A stretch of DNA of 64,000 nt from DATHKG01 sp035489435 (GTDB taxonomy: Bacteria > Bacteroidota > Bacteroidia > Chitinophagales > Chitinophagaceae). Position 1 is the first letter of the stretch. Each line of letters begins with the position of its first letter. A model generated the notes under the pieces. That model was not told the origin of the DNA. It was given only the letters and a program-made list of their open reading frames with translations, and searched no databases. The stretch is from assembly GCA_035489435.1 (NCBI GenBank), contig DATHKG010000009.1; one strand, written 5' to 3'. A program made the translations under genes and the position numbers. Of the stretch, positions 43,178 to 52,695 are shown piece after piece.

Positions 43178-43870
43178 TCAAAACAAGTAAAAACAAGTGA
43201 ATACAAAAACCCAGACCAGGTCAACAAAGTGCCAGTACAAACCAGCTTTTTCGATCATCAGGTAATGACCACGCCTGTCAAATACACCTGTATAAGCCAT
43301 GATCAACATGATGATATTAATAATAACACCAGAGAACACGTGAAATCCATGGAAACCTGTGATGGTAAAAAAGAAGTTACTGAAATTAGTATTCGGTTTT
43401 GTTCCATCAGCATTAAGGAATGCACTGCCCGCTTCAGTTGGTATTTGTCCCCACCATGCACCCTGGTGATAAAGGTGATTCCATTCCCATGCCTGGCAGC
43501 TAAGGAAGGCGATACCCCCGATAATTGTCCAGATCATCCACTTAACAACGCTTTTACGATCGTTGGAATGACCGGCTCCAACGGCAAGTACCATTGTTAC
43601 CGAACTCATGATCAGGATAAATGTCATCAAACTCACAAACACTAACGGCAAATGTGCATGCCCGGCAAACGGGAATGATGAAAACACATGATTGGGATCG
43701 GGCCAGCTGTTTGTTGAAAATCTTGCCGTTCCATAAGAAATGAGGAATGCTCCGAAAGTAAACGCATCACTCATCAGGAAATACCACATCATCAGTTTAC
43801 CATACTCAACGTTGAAAGGACTTCTGCCGCCACTCCACCATTTTTGATTCGCCGGTATCGCTTGTGCCAT
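43178..43870 (-). CDS. Cytochrome c oxidase subunit III (longer copy)
   Basis: The 230-residue protein is a heme-copper oxidase subunit III with about five helices. MMWYFLMSDAFTFGAFLISYG, then a His/Pro-rich loop, SCQAWEWNHLYHQGAWWG, FFFTITGFHGFHVFSGV with the conserved HGxHV, and GLYWHFVDLVWVFVFTCFYLF at the C-terminus are all family marks. It helps guide oxygen and keeps the active site stable. A second, shorter subunit III gene lies just upstream; two adjacent copies are usual in this type of cluster. Confidence 0.93.
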   Translation of the reverse strand: MAQAIPANQKWWSGGRSPFNVEYGKLMMWYFLMSDAFTFGAFLISYGTARFSTNSWPDPNHVFSSFPFAGHAHLPLVFVSLMTFILIMSSVTMVLAVGAGHSNDRKSVVKWMIWTIIGGIAFLSCQAWEWNHLYHQGAWWGQIPTEAGSAFLNADGTKPNTNFSNFFFTITGFHGFHVFSGVIINIIMLIMAYTGVFDRRGHYLMIEKAGLYWHFVDLVWVFVFTCFYLF

Positions 43871-43941
43871 GTTTGTTATTTAAGATTGATAGTTAATTAT
43901 TTATCTAATATTATTTAATTGTTGTTTGCCGGGCCCTGATC

Positions 43942-43971
43942 GAATTTTCTTCAACTGAATTTTCATCAACT
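43942..43971. repeat. 15-bp tandem duplication at a coxC stop
   Basis: GAATTTTCTTCAACT (43942-43956) and GAATTTTCATCAACT (43957-43971) differ at one base. They end 2 bp before the stop codon of the subunit III gene (43974-43976 on the minus strand), and TTCATCAA recurs inside the coding end. Confidence 0.85.
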
Positions 43972-43973
43972 GA

Positions 43974-44543
43974 TTAAATATTCATCAAAAAGAACACAAA
44001 CAAATAAATCCACAACAGGTCCACAAAATGCCAGTAAGTTGCTGCAACCTCAACCGGCACCGGGCTATAATTGCGTATCCGCTTGCTATATGCCCTGAAA
44101 AACATAATCAGTAAGGCAATAATTCCACCCAGTACGTGTATTGCATGCAATCCGAAAATGATATACAGGAACACACCGGCACCACTTCCTTCCAGCAAAA
44201 CACCACTGTTATAAAGCTGTGAAAATCCCCAGATCTGTAATAAAATAAAAACAAATCCAAGTACGATAGTCGCTGTGCTCAACCGGCGGTACTGCCTCAT
44301 GTTCCTCTCCTTAAATGCTTTCAGGCCACTCTGGATTGTAACGCTGCTGATTAACATCACAGCAGTTGAGTAGTAAAAAATAACCGGCATTGTAACCTTG
44401 CTCCATCCTGGCAAACTTCCTTTTACTATGTATGCACTTGTTAAACCGGCAAACATCATTACGATACTGCCGATTGCTACCCACAAAGTAAATTTATGGG
44501 GATGGATTTTATTTCTTGATTGTGTACTCACTGCCTGATTCAT
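43974..44543 (-). CDS. Cytochrome c oxidase subunit III (shorter copy)
   Basis: The protein of about 190 residues has five helices with the same fold. KFTLWVAIGSIVMMFAGLTSAY opens it, GLHAIHVLGGIIALLIMFF corresponds to the HGxHV helix, and AATYWHFVDLLWIYLFVFF closes it. I chose the Met at 44543 since homologues begin close to the helix; a start at 44579 adds 12 residues. It lies between heme O synthase and the longer subunit III in the minus-strand operon. Confidence 0.92.
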   Translation of the reverse strand: MNQAVSTQSRNKIHPHKFTLWVAIGSIVMMFAGLTSAYIVKGSLPGWSKVTMPVIFYYSTAVMLISSVTIQSGLKAFKERNMRQYRRLSTATIVLGFVFILLQIWGFSQLYNSGVLLEGSGAGVFLYIIFGLHAIHVLGGIIALLIMFFRAYSKRIRNYSPVPVEVAATYWHFVDLLWIYLFVFFLMNI

Positions 44544-44631
44544 TCTCTCTCCTTTATCAAAACTTAATTCTAATATCAAACCTAACTCAACTTACCACTA
44601 ACCACTAACCACTCACAACTCACAACTTCTT

Positions 44632-45537
44632 TTACCATACTTTATCGGCAAGAAGCACCAGCAATACAACCGGCAGATAAATATAACTGCTAAACATCAC
44701 TCTCCTTGCTGCCTTAACCTCCATCTCACGGTACAATCTCACGGATTGCCAAACCATCAAAATATTAGCAATAAAAACAGTAACCAATGCTATCGTACCA
44801 CTCATGCCAATCAGGAAGGGTAAAACTCCTACCGGTATCAACACCATTGAATAAATGATCGACTGTATCGCCGAATATTTTGTTGGACCCTCAACAGAGG
44901 GCATCAACTTGAAACCTGCATTAGTATAATCTTTGTGTGCTATCCAGGCAATAGCCCAAAAATGCGGGAACTGCCAGAAAAACTGGATAGCAAACAACAC
45001 CCATCCACCAGCACTCAGATCATCCTGGCCCGCAGTCCAGCCAATCAGGCAAGGAAACGCACCGGGAATTGCACCAACCAGCACAGATATTGAACTTACT
45101 TTTTTCAACGGGGTATACAAAAATGCATACATGAACCAACTGAAAAAAGCCATAAATGCTGAAAGGGCATTGAAATAATAATAAAGTATAAACAGACCAG
45201 CCACCAGGCTAACCGCCGCAAAAACCCAACCTTCAGACTGTGTCATTCTTCCTGAAGCTATAGGCCTTTTCGCAGTGCGCTTCATCAGCGCATCTGTATC
45301 TTTTTCAACAACCTGGTTTACTGCATTTGCACTCCCGGTCACCAGTAAACCACCGATGAATAAGAGCATGATCATACCCCAGTCATAACTCACAATATTT
45401 GGCGCAAGGAGGTAACTAATTACCGCCGAAAACACGACCATGAAGCTAAGACTGAACTTGATCAACAGCATGTAATCTCTCACCTTGCTGGCGATTGTAA
45501 AAGAACTGGACGACTTCACGGTTTCCTGCTGCATCAT
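44632..45537 (-). CDS. ctaB: Heme O synthase (protoheme IX farnesyltransferase)
   Basis: The 301-residue UbiA-family enzyme attaches a farnesyl group to heme B to make heme O for the oxidase. The first aspartate-rich site is NAVNQVVEKDTDALMKRTAKRP, and the second region holds HKDYTNAGFKLMP. Seven to nine membrane helices are predicted. It sits between oxidase subunits I and III, as in many ctaB-containing clusters. No heme A synthase (ctaA) is in this window, so whether the mature oxidase uses heme A or O is not decided here. Confidence 0.95.
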   Translation of the reverse strand: MMQQETVKSSSSFTIASKVRDYMLLIKFSLSFMVVFSAVISYLLAPNIVSYDWGMIMLLFIGGLLVTGSANAVNQVVEKDTDALMKRTAKRPIASGRMTQSEGWVFAAVSLVAGLFILYYYFNALSAFMAFFSWFMYAFLYTPLKKVSSISVLVGAIPGAFPCLIGWTAGQDDLSAGGWVLFAIQFFWQFPHFWAIAWIAHKDYTNAGFKLMPSVEGPTKYSAIQSIIYSMVLIPVGVLPFLIGMSGTIALVTVFIANILMVWQSVRLYREMEVKAARRVMFSSYIYLPVVLLVLLADKVW

Positions 45538-45572
45538 TTCATAACCTGTTATTTATAGTGAGCTCCAAACAA

Positions 45573-47393
45573 CTAGTGTTTGCTTTCATTTGCACTCACT
45601 GGTTCTGTCTGTGGAATAAACTCTCTTCCATCTTTTGAATAATCATAAGCCCAACGGTGAACTTCAGGGATTTCGCCTGGCCAGTTCCCGTGACCTGGAT
45701 TGATTGGTGTTGTCCACTCAAGTGTTGTTGCACCCCATGGATTTAGAGTTGTAACTTTTCTTCCCTTGAATATTGAGTAGAAGAAATTGAACACAAACAT
45801 CAGTTGCACAGCAAAAACAACCATTGCAACTGTTGATATGAATTTATTTAGTTCGGTGAAATGTTTAAATGATTCCCATCCGCTGTAATCCATATAACGG
45901 CGTGGCATACCCGCCAGCCCCTGGTAGTGCATTGGCCAGAAGATCAGGTAAGCGCCTATGATGGTAACCCAGAAATGGATATAAGCCATAGTGTTATTCA
46001 GGTATCGGCCGAACATTTTAGGGAACCAATGATAGATACCCGCGAACATTCCGAAGAATGAAGCCACACCCATTACAATATGGAAGTGCGCAACAACGAA
46101 ATAGGTATCATGCAGGTGAATATCCAGCGTGGAATTACCCAGGAAGATACCTGTAAGACCACCAGAGATAAAAAAACTCACGAAACCAAGGGCGAACATC
46201 ATACCCGGGGTAAACCGGATGTTCGCACGCCAGAGTGTTGTAAGCCAGTTAAATACCTTGATAGCTGAGGGAACGGCAATTAACAATGTAAGCAGCACAA
46301 ATACAGAACCCAGGAAAGGGTTAAGACCGGATACAAACATGTGGTGAGCCCAAACAAGGAACCCTAGAATAGTAATGGCGAATAATGAGCCGACCATCGC
46401 CATATAACCAAAGATTGGTTTTCTTGAGTTGACCGATAAGATTTCTGAAGCCATACCCATGGCTGGCAACAATATAATATATACCTCGGGGTGACCAAGG
46501 AACCAGAATAAGTGTTGATAAAGTACTGCGCTTCCACCTTCGTGAGGCAATGCCCCGCCCCCGGAGATAAAGATATCAGAAAGATAAAAACTGGTGCCTG
46601 CATGACGATCAAACAACAACAGGATGAAACCTGAAAGTAAAACGGGGAATGACAATACTCCGAGTACGGCAGTAAAGAACAAAGCCCAGATAGTAAGCGG
46701 CAACCTTGTCATGCTCATTCCCTTTGTACGCATGTTCAATACTGTGCTGATATAGTTAAGGCCGGCAAGTAACTGTGAAACTACAAACATGGCCATAGCT
46801 GTGATCCAGAGATCCATCCCTACTTTTGAACCCGGCGATGCTGCGCCAAGTGCGCTTAATGGGGGATAAGCCGTCCAACCGCCGCTGAACGGACCAGTTT
46901 GAACAAACAATGATGATAACATCACTATACTGGCTCCGAAAAAGAACCAATAAGACATACAGTTCATCAGTGGAGAAGCCATATCCCTTGCTCCAACTTG
47001 CAGGGGAATAAGAATATTAGCGAAAGTACCACTAAGACCACCGGTCAAAACGAAAAACACCAGCACCGTTCCGTGCATCGTCACCAGCGCATAATAGTTT
47101 TCTGCACTGATTTTTCCGCCTTCGGCCCAACGTCCGAGAATTGATTCCAGCCATGGAAAAGATTCATCAGGATAACCGATCTGCAGCCGGAATAATACTG
47201 ACATCAGACCACCGATAATCGCCCAAACCATTCCTGTGATAAGGAATTGTTTACCGATTGTTTTGTGATCGAGGCTGAATATATACTTGGAAATAAATGA
47301 TTGTTTATGATGATGCTCATGATGTTCATCATGATGCACTTCATGAGTTGTAATCACTTCAGGGTGTCCATGCATTGCCGCTTCGTTGCTCAT
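45573..47393 (-). CDS. ctaD: Cytochrome c oxidase subunit I
   Basis: The 606-residue catalytic subunit has 12 helices. Low-spin heme ligands fit H in VTMHGTVLVFF and in VVAHFHIVMG; the CuB site shows WFLGHPEVYI, with the Tyr cross-linked to His, and VWAHHMFVSG. HDTYFVVAHFH carries the high-spin heme ligand. A His-rich N-terminus (HEVHHDEHHEHHHK) is an added feature that could bind metal. It pumps protons while reducing oxygen. It lies in the operon 44 bp after subunit II. Confidence 0.96.
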   Translation of the reverse strand: MSNEAAMHGHPEVITTHEVHHDEHHEHHHKQSFISKYIFSLDHKTIGKQFLITGMVWAIIGGLMSVLFRLQIGYPDESFPWLESILGRWAEGGKISAENYYALVTMHGTVLVFFVLTGGLSGTFANILIPLQVGARDMASPLMNCMSYWFFFGASIVMLSSLFVQTGPFSGGWTAYPPLSALGAASPGSKVGMDLWITAMAMFVVSQLLAGLNYISTVLNMRTKGMSMTRLPLTIWALFFTAVLGVLSFPVLLSGFILLLFDRHAGTSFYLSDIFISGGGALPHEGGSAVLYQHLFWFLGHPEVYIILLPAMGMASEILSVNSRKPIFGYMAMVGSLFAITILGFLVWAHHMFVSGLNPFLGSVFVLLTLLIAVPSAIKVFNWLTTLWRANIRFTPGMMFALGFVSFFISGGLTGIFLGNSTLDIHLHDTYFVVAHFHIVMGVASFFGMFAGIYHWFPKMFGRYLNNTMAYIHFWVTIIGAYLIFWPMHYQGLAGMPRRYMDYSGWESFKHFTELNKFISTVAMVVFAVQLMFVFNFFYSIFKGRKVTTLNPWGATTLEWTTPINPGHGNWPGEIPEVHRWAYDYSKDGREFIPQTEPVSANESKH

Positions 47394-47437
47394 GAGAATT
47401 CTGTTTTTTTGACTTTAAAAAGGTTTTCGGATACTTT

Positions 47438-48526
47438 TTAATTCTTAACTATTGCTTTAACCGGTGGGGTAAGCGAAACTTTTTTGGTGCTGTCAAGAGC
47501 CGGAGTTGCTGGTGTCGGAGCTGCTCCACCTTGTGGAGGGAATAGTTCCGCATACTTTGCTTTCTGACTTGCTCTCCACAAAATGAACTCATCCTGGGTT
47601 ACCACTTTTATTACACCACGCATTGAATAATGACTATTTCCACACATCTGGTCACAGGCGATTTCATATTCAAACGCTTCATTGTTTGTAATCTTGCGCA
47701 TCTCTTCAGTTGTATACCGGGGTGTGAACCAAAGAGTGGTAGGCGTTCCCGGAACCGCATCCATCTTCAATCTGAAATGTGGCAAACCTACATCATGGAT
47801 AACATCTCTTGAGCCAATAACCAATTGTACGGGCTTTCCTTTTACCAGGTACATCGGCTGGCCTGCAATGATAACATCGTCATGCCCCGCAGGATCATCC
47901 CATAACAGACCAAGTTCATTTCCTTCTATTTCGCTGATGTTTTTAAAATACTTTTTTCCGAAAATGTTGTCTTTACCCGGATAACGGTAAATCCAGTTAA
48001 ACTGCTTACCGGTAATCTCCACAACCATCGAATTTTGTGGTGGATCACCGGTTATTTTAAACCAGTACAATAATCCAAAGCCTACCATGATAACCAGCGT
48101 AATTGCCGGTACGGTTGTCCAGAGTATTTCAAGTTTGTTATTATGCGGAAAAAAGTAAGCTTGTCTTTTCTCCTTGTACTGGTATTTATAGGCGAACCAG
48201 AAAAGAAGAACCTGCGTGATTACAAATACGACACCCGTTACAGCGATGGTGATGAACATCATGGTGTCTACATTTTCACCATGGTCAGAGGCTGAAGGAT
48301 GAACCAGCAGGGTTTTGTGATAGAACAATTTATTGCACCACCAGACTCCAATAAGCCCCAGCACCAGGAAAACCACCATAAGAAAGGCGTTCACCCGGTT
48401 AGTTTGCTCAAAGGCTTTCTTTTCACCTTTCAGGACCGACACATACTCACTCGCCTTGGCGATCTGGAACGTAATCAGAAAGCCCAGACCCAGGATCGAT
48501 AAAAGAAAAATAGCTGTTGTAGACAT
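47438..48526 (-). CDS. ctaC: Cytochrome c oxidase subunit II
   Basis: The 362-residue protein has about four N-terminal membrane helices, two more than usual, then the periplasmic CuA domain. CuA ligands are visible as H in RDVIHDVGLPHF and C291, C295, H299, M302 in ACDQMCGNSHYSM. The glutamate normally between the two cysteines is Gln293. No cytochrome c domain is fused, so electrons must come from ActE or a separate cytochrome. The C-terminus is a Pro/Ala/Lys-rich tail. It lies directly after actF (16 bp). Confidence 0.94.
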   Translation of the reverse strand: MSTTAIFLLSILGLGFLITFQIAKASEYVSVLKGEKKAFEQTNRVNAFLMVVFLVLGLIGVWWCNKLFYHKTLLVHPSASDHGENVDTMMFITIAVTGVVFVITQVLLFWFAYKYQYKEKRQAYFFPHNNKLEILWTTVPAITLVIMVGFGLLYWFKITGDPPQNSMVVEITGKQFNWIYRYPGKDNIFGKKYFKNISEIEGNELGLLWDDPAGHDDVIIAGQPMYLVKGKPVQLVIGSRDVIHDVGLPHFRLKMDAVPGTPTTLWFTPRYTTEEMRKITNNEAFEYEIACDQMCGNSHYSMRGVIKVVTQDEFILWRASQKAKYAELFPPQGGAAPTPATPALDSTKKVSLTPPVKAIVKN

Positions 48527-48542
48527 GATATACTAAAAGATT

Positions 48543-49778
48543 TTAAGTATGATGTATGATACTTTCTTTCACAAATGGATGGTTCTTTGCCACCAGGGCA
48601 TTTTTACTTAACACATTTCCGGTTACCAGCATAATAGTGCCAACAAAGCCGGCAGCTACCCCTATGTCATACAATCCAAGTTCTACATGCTCCTTTAAAA
48701 CACTGGCGAAAATCATTTGGTAGAAATCGAGCCAGTGACCAACGAGGATGAGCACTGACATAAAAGCCATCATTGTATAGTTTCTCTTTGAACCCCTTTT
48801 CATTAGCAATAACAAAGGTGCAAGGAAATTGATAATAAGTACGAGCCAGAAGATTCCACTATAGGCTCCGTCTTTGATCCGGGATTTGAAATAAACGGTT
48901 TCTTCAGGAATATTTGCGTACCAGATCAGCATATATTGAGAGAACCACAGGTAGGTCCAGAACACAGAAAAAGCAAACATAAATTTACCGACATCATGCA
49001 GATGTTCATCGTTTACATACTCGAGATATCCCTGGTTTTTCAGATAAATAATATATAAAGCAATCAACGACATTCCGGCCACAAAGATACTTGCAAATGA
49101 GTACCAACTATACATTGTGGAATACCAATGTGCATCGATACTCATCAGCCATAGCCAGGGAGTGACTGACATTGCTGTAAGAGAAAACCAAACTATAAAG
49201 ATTGCAGCCCAAACGGTATTTTTCCAGATGTATTTGCGCCCTTCTTCCCGGCTGGCGACCGGTTTTTCGTCCAGCTCTCTTGAAAGTTTACGCATTTTAT
49301 AACCCAGGATACTCCAGAATCCGATTGTAAGGATGGTCCAGATGGCGAAAAATTTGACATTCAGGAAACCGCTTTTGCCGCTCAATATGCTATCATTTGC
49401 AACAGCTTCAGTATCAGTCCAGTGATAAATATGGGACATATGATGACCGCCCAAAGCTATAGACATGAGAACTACAAATGCAATTACCCCGATTACCGGC
49501 ACCGCTGCCGAAATTGCTTCCGGAATACGTTTGAACGCTATTTGCCAACCGCCCCAGGCCAGTGTTGTAGCACAGATAAAGAACATGCTTGCATTGCAGA
49601 TAAGCAGGAAGTAAACGCTGTTATGCAGCAGTGTTGCCCAAAACCTGGTTTTATGATGAACATCTCCGGTCCCGTACAAAAAGAACCCAACTATCACTGA
49701 CAACAACCCTACACCAATCAGGGCTAATGACCAGGTTCTGTATCGGTTAGGGACTGTAAAAAAATCTTTAGTAGCCAT
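48543..49778 (-). CDS. actF: Alternative complex III subunit ActF (quinol:cytochrome c oxidoreductase)
   Basis: This membrane protein of about 411 residues has ten predicted helices and is related in position and pattern to the quinone-interacting subunits of alternative complex III. VPNRYRTWSLALIGVGLLSV begins the chain; HNSVYFLLICNASMFFICATT and YLWFSQYMLIWYANIPEETVYF are typical of ActF. The complex passes electrons from quinol to cytochrome c and may move protons. I chose the Met at 49778 (MATKDFF). It is the last act gene, followed at once by oxidase subunit II, which supports an ACIII-oxidase supercomplex. Confidence 0.92.
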   Translation of the reverse strand: MATKDFFTVPNRYRTWSLALIGVGLLSVIVGFFLYGTGDVHHKTRFWATLLHNSVYFLLICNASMFFICATTLAWGGWQIAFKRIPEAISAAVPVIGVIAFVVLMSIALGGHHMSHIYHWTDTEAVANDSILSGKSGFLNVKFFAIWTILTIGFWSILGYKMRKLSRELDEKPVASREEGRKYIWKNTVWAAIFIVWFSLTAMSVTPWLWLMSIDAHWYSTMYSWYSFASIFVAGMSLIALYIIYLKNQGYLEYVNDEHLHDVGKFMFAFSVFWTYLWFSQYMLIWYANIPEETVYFKSRIKDGAYSGIFWLVLIINFLAPLLLLMKRGSKRNYTMMAFMSVLILVGHWLDFYQMIFASVLKEHVELGLYDIGVAAGFVGTIMLVTGNVLSKNALVAKNHPFVKESIIHHT

Positions 49779-49811
49779 TATCAACAATTTTTGTATTCTG
49801 TAATCGTGACC

Positions 49812-50525
49812 TTATTTTTTTGATTTTGAAGTATCTCCTGTTGCGGGCGCCAGTGTACCCGGAGCACCGGCTGCTTCTGCCGGACCGGCTTTAGCTGCAG
49901 TAGAATCACCTGCAGGTTTAGTACTTCCACCGCCTTTTTTTGCTATTTGTTTGTCCTTAACATATTTCACAACCATCCAGCGCTGTGTGGTGCTAAGCTG
50001 TGAAGCGTAAGGACCCATTTGATTTTTTCCATAGGTAACAGAGTAGAACATCTGTCCTTCAGGCATAACCGAAACTATCGGATCATCGACCAGGTTTTTT
50101 GGAGCTACACCAAATGGACCGGTACCATCTTTATATAATGGTCCGTTACCATTCAATGTTGTACCGTGGCAGATACCGCAATTCACGAGATAAAGTCTTT
50201 CTGCTTCTTTCGCTTGCTGAGGGGTAAGGGTAGTAATCGGGTTAGAGATCCCACGTGAGGCAACATAATGTACAGAATCTCCGGGCTTGTCAATAGGAAT
50301 CGGGAACGGAAATAATTCTCCTCTTTTGATAGTCCCGCTTACAGGTGTTGCCGTATAACGAATGCCCTGAGCTTTCAGCGTATCCAGGTTTGCATAAGTT
50401 TCATAAGCCCTGCTCTTAGACATATCCGGCATATAAGCTCTTGAAGGCTCTCGTTGTATACTGTCTCCACAGCTCCACATCGCAATGGCCAGGACAAAAA
50501 CAGTTATGATTGATAATTTTTTCAT
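49812..50525 (-). CDS. actE: Alternative complex III subunit ActE, monoheme cytochrome c lipoprotein
   Basis: The 237-residue protein has a lipobox (IAMWSC, Cys19) and one heme-binding CGICH motif (C116, C119, H120). MPEGQMFY about 45 residues later can supply the axial Met. The tail from about 190 is Ala/Pro/Gly/Lys-rich and disordered. ActE is the likely electron exit of alternative complex III toward the CuA domain of the oxidase. It is co-transcribed with actD (20 bp upstream) and actF (33 bp downstream). Confidence 0.93.
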   Translation of the reverse strand: MKKLSIITVFVLAIAMWSCGDSIQREPSRAYMPDMSKSRAYETYANLDTLKAQGIRYTATPVSGTIKRGELFPFPIPIDKPGDSVHYVASRGISNPITTLTPQQAKEAERLYLVNCGICHGTTLNGNGPLYKDGTGPFGVAPKNLVDDPIVSVMPEGQMFYSVTYGKNQMGPYASQLSTTQRWMVVKYVKDKQIAKKGGGSTKPAGDSTAAKAGPAEAAGAPGTLAPATGDTSKSKK

Positions 50526-50544
50526 CTTAATGGTTATTCGTCAA

Positions 50545-51138
50545 TTATGCTGAAACAGGTTCTGGACTATCTGCGTATAATTTTTTCTCTTTGTCATAAG
50601 TTCCGAGCCACCAACCGGTTTCGGCAATCTGCGTATTCACTTCAACCGCGCCGTTTGCAGCAAGGAAAGCAGATACTTCCGCTTCATTTGTTTTTGCAGA
50701 ACACTCAATTACCATCACGAACAGGTCGTCTGTTGCGCGTTCGTGAAAATGATGCTTTTTTACAAATGGAGCGAGTTGGCAGAGGTAACAAAATGTGAGT
50801 ACCATCCCAACGCAAGAACAAAGCACTGTAAATTCAAAGGTAATCGGTATCCAGGCTGGCAATGCGAAATGTGGCTTACCACCAATATTCAGGGGCCAGT
50901 CTTTGGTAAACACCCAGGTTATAAAACCTAAAGCTGTACTTGTACCGAAGATAGCATAGAGAAATCCGGCGGTATGGATACTTGTATCACGCAAACCCAT
51001 CACGCGGTCGAGGCCGTGGATCGGGAAAGGCGTATACACATCATGCATTTTATAGCCGGCTTTACGAACTTTCTTTACCGCATTAAATAAAACGCCTTCC
51101 TCATCGAAACATCCTACAACAAATTTTTTACGAGCCAT
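50545..51138 (-). CDS. actD: Alternative complex III subunit ActD (DUF3341)
   Basis: The 197-residue protein starts with a ferredoxin-like soluble part (KKFVVGCFDEEGVLFNAVKKVRKAG, YTPFPIHGLDRVMGL). Two membrane helices follow (AGFLYAIFGTSTALGFITWVF and ITFEFTVLCSCVGMVLTFCY), then a C-terminal domain ending ETGWWLGTYDKEKK. This is the DUF3341 layout of ActD, a small structural subunit. It lies between actC and actE. Confidence 0.93.
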   Translation of the reverse strand: MARKKFVVGCFDEEGVLFNAVKKVRKAGYKMHDVYTPFPIHGLDRVMGLRDTSIHTAGFLYAIFGTSTALGFITWVFTKDWPLNIGGKPHFALPAWIPITFEFTVLCSCVGMVLTFCYLCQLAPFVKKHHFHERATDDLFVMVIECSAKTNEAEVSAFLAANGAVEVNTQIAETGWWLGTYDKEKKLYADSPEPVSA

Positions 51139-51165
51139 ATAGCGATTTGTGTTTGTGAATTAAAG

Positions 51166-52617
51166 TCAGTGATGTTCACTGTGTTGATCATGATAAAACT
51201 CTTCGGTCTTCTGGTGTTCAACCACATCCATTCCTGTTTTATAGTTGTCACCTGATCTCTTCAGAATATGCTTGATCTCCGCGATTGCAATAACCGGGAA
51301 GAATTTTGCAAATAGGAAAAAACAGGTAAAAAATAAGCCGAAAGTTCCCAGGTAAAAGCCGACTTCATAAATAGTCGGTGAATAGTAAGTACTCCAGCTA
51401 CTTGGCAGATAATCGCGGTAAACAGAAGTAACGATGATCACAAAACGTTCGAACCACATTCCGATATTCACGATGATGGACATGAAAAATGTAACCAGGA
51501 TATTCCGACGCATTTTCCTAAACCAAAAAATCTGCGGAGATAGAACGTTACAACCCATCATCAGAAAGTAACTCCAGCCATATGGGCTGAATATATTTGC
51601 CCTGTTCTGGAAGAATGCCCAGGATTCATATTTATTCTGACCATACCAGGAAATAAACAACTCAGTAAGATAGGCGATACCGACAATCGAGCCGGTAAGC
51701 ACAATTACTTTGTTCATGACCTCGATATGCTCAACAGTAATATAGTCTTCAAGATCCAGCACTTTACGTGTGATAAGCAATAGCGTCTGCACCATGGCAA
51801 AACCTGAAAAGATTGCACCCGCAACAAAGTATGGGGGGAAGATAGTTGTGTGCCAGCCCGGTACTACCGAGGTTGCGAAGTCAAAGGATACTATGGTGTG
51901 AACTGAAAGTACCAGCGGAGTACTTAAACCTGCAAGTACCAGTGATAGACTTTCATGACGTTGCCAGTGTTTTGTTGAACCGGTCCATCCAAAAGCGAGG
52001 AGACCATACATATATTTTCTCCATTTCAGCCTTGCACGGTCACGAACCGTTGCGAAATCCGGAAGTAACCCGCAATACCAGAATAAAAGCGAAACGGTAA
52101 AGTAGGTTGATATTGCAAATACATCCCAAAGCAATGGTGAGTTAAAGTTAACCCAGAGAGGTCCTCTCGTATTCGGATAAGGGAGTACGAAAAACGCCAT
52201 CCAAACCCGGCCCATGTGCCAGATCGGAAACTGGCCGGCACACATAACCGCAAATATCGTCATCGCTTCCGCTGCCCTGTTTACACCTGTTCTCCAACCC
52301 TGGCGGAACAATAGTAGAATCGCAGAAATCAATGTTCCGGCGTGACCGATACCAACCCACCAAACGAAGTTAGTAATGTCCCAACCCCATCCGATCGTTT
52401 TATTCAGGTTCCATTGTCCCACGCCGTAAGTAACCTCCCTGTAAACTGAATAAATACCAAACGTCAGGAAAATGACAGAGATGATAAATCCAAACCACCA
52501 TAGTTTGCTCGGGCTTGCTTCAATCGGGCGCACAATGTCTTCAGTAACCTGATGGTAGGTCTTATCTCCATCTACTAGTGCAGGCCTGACTTGCGATTCG
52601 TACCTTAATAATGACAT
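51166..52617 (-). CDS. actC: Alternative complex III subunit ActC (NrfD/PsrC-like)
   Basis: The 483-residue membrane protein has ten helices of the NrfD family, which carry the quinol-oxidising site. WWVGIGHAGTLISAILLLFRQGWRTGVNRAAEAM is characteristic (H of GIGHAG included), as is SPLLWDVFAISTYFTVSLLFWY. It is paired with the ferredoxin-like domain of ActB, through which electrons pass. It lies 78 bp after actB. The C-terminus is soluble and His-rich (FYHDQHSEHH). Confidence 0.95.
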   Translation of the reverse strand: MSLLRYESQVRPALVDGDKTYHQVTEDIVRPIEASPSKLWWFGFIISVIFLTFGIYSVYREVTYGVGQWNLNKTIGWGWDITNFVWWVGIGHAGTLISAILLLFRQGWRTGVNRAAEAMTIFAVMCAGQFPIWHMGRVWMAFFVLPYPNTRGPLWVNFNSPLLWDVFAISTYFTVSLLFWYCGLLPDFATVRDRARLKWRKYMYGLLAFGWTGSTKHWQRHESLSLVLAGLSTPLVLSVHTIVSFDFATSVVPGWHTTIFPPYFVAGAIFSGFAMVQTLLLITRKVLDLEDYITVEHIEVMNKVIVLTGSIVGIAYLTELFISWYGQNKYESWAFFQNRANIFSPYGWSYFLMMGCNVLSPQIFWFRKMRRNILVTFFMSIIVNIGMWFERFVIIVTSVYRDYLPSSWSTYYSPTIYEVGFYLGTFGLFFTCFFLFAKFFPVIAIAEIKHILKRSGDNYKTGMDVVEHQKTEEFYHDQHSEHH

Positions 52618-52695
52618 ATATTTTGCGATTTTCGCCTTACCTGCTTAACACTGGCAAGGCCCGGTATTATTCGTTGTTCTATAATTTGTATTTTA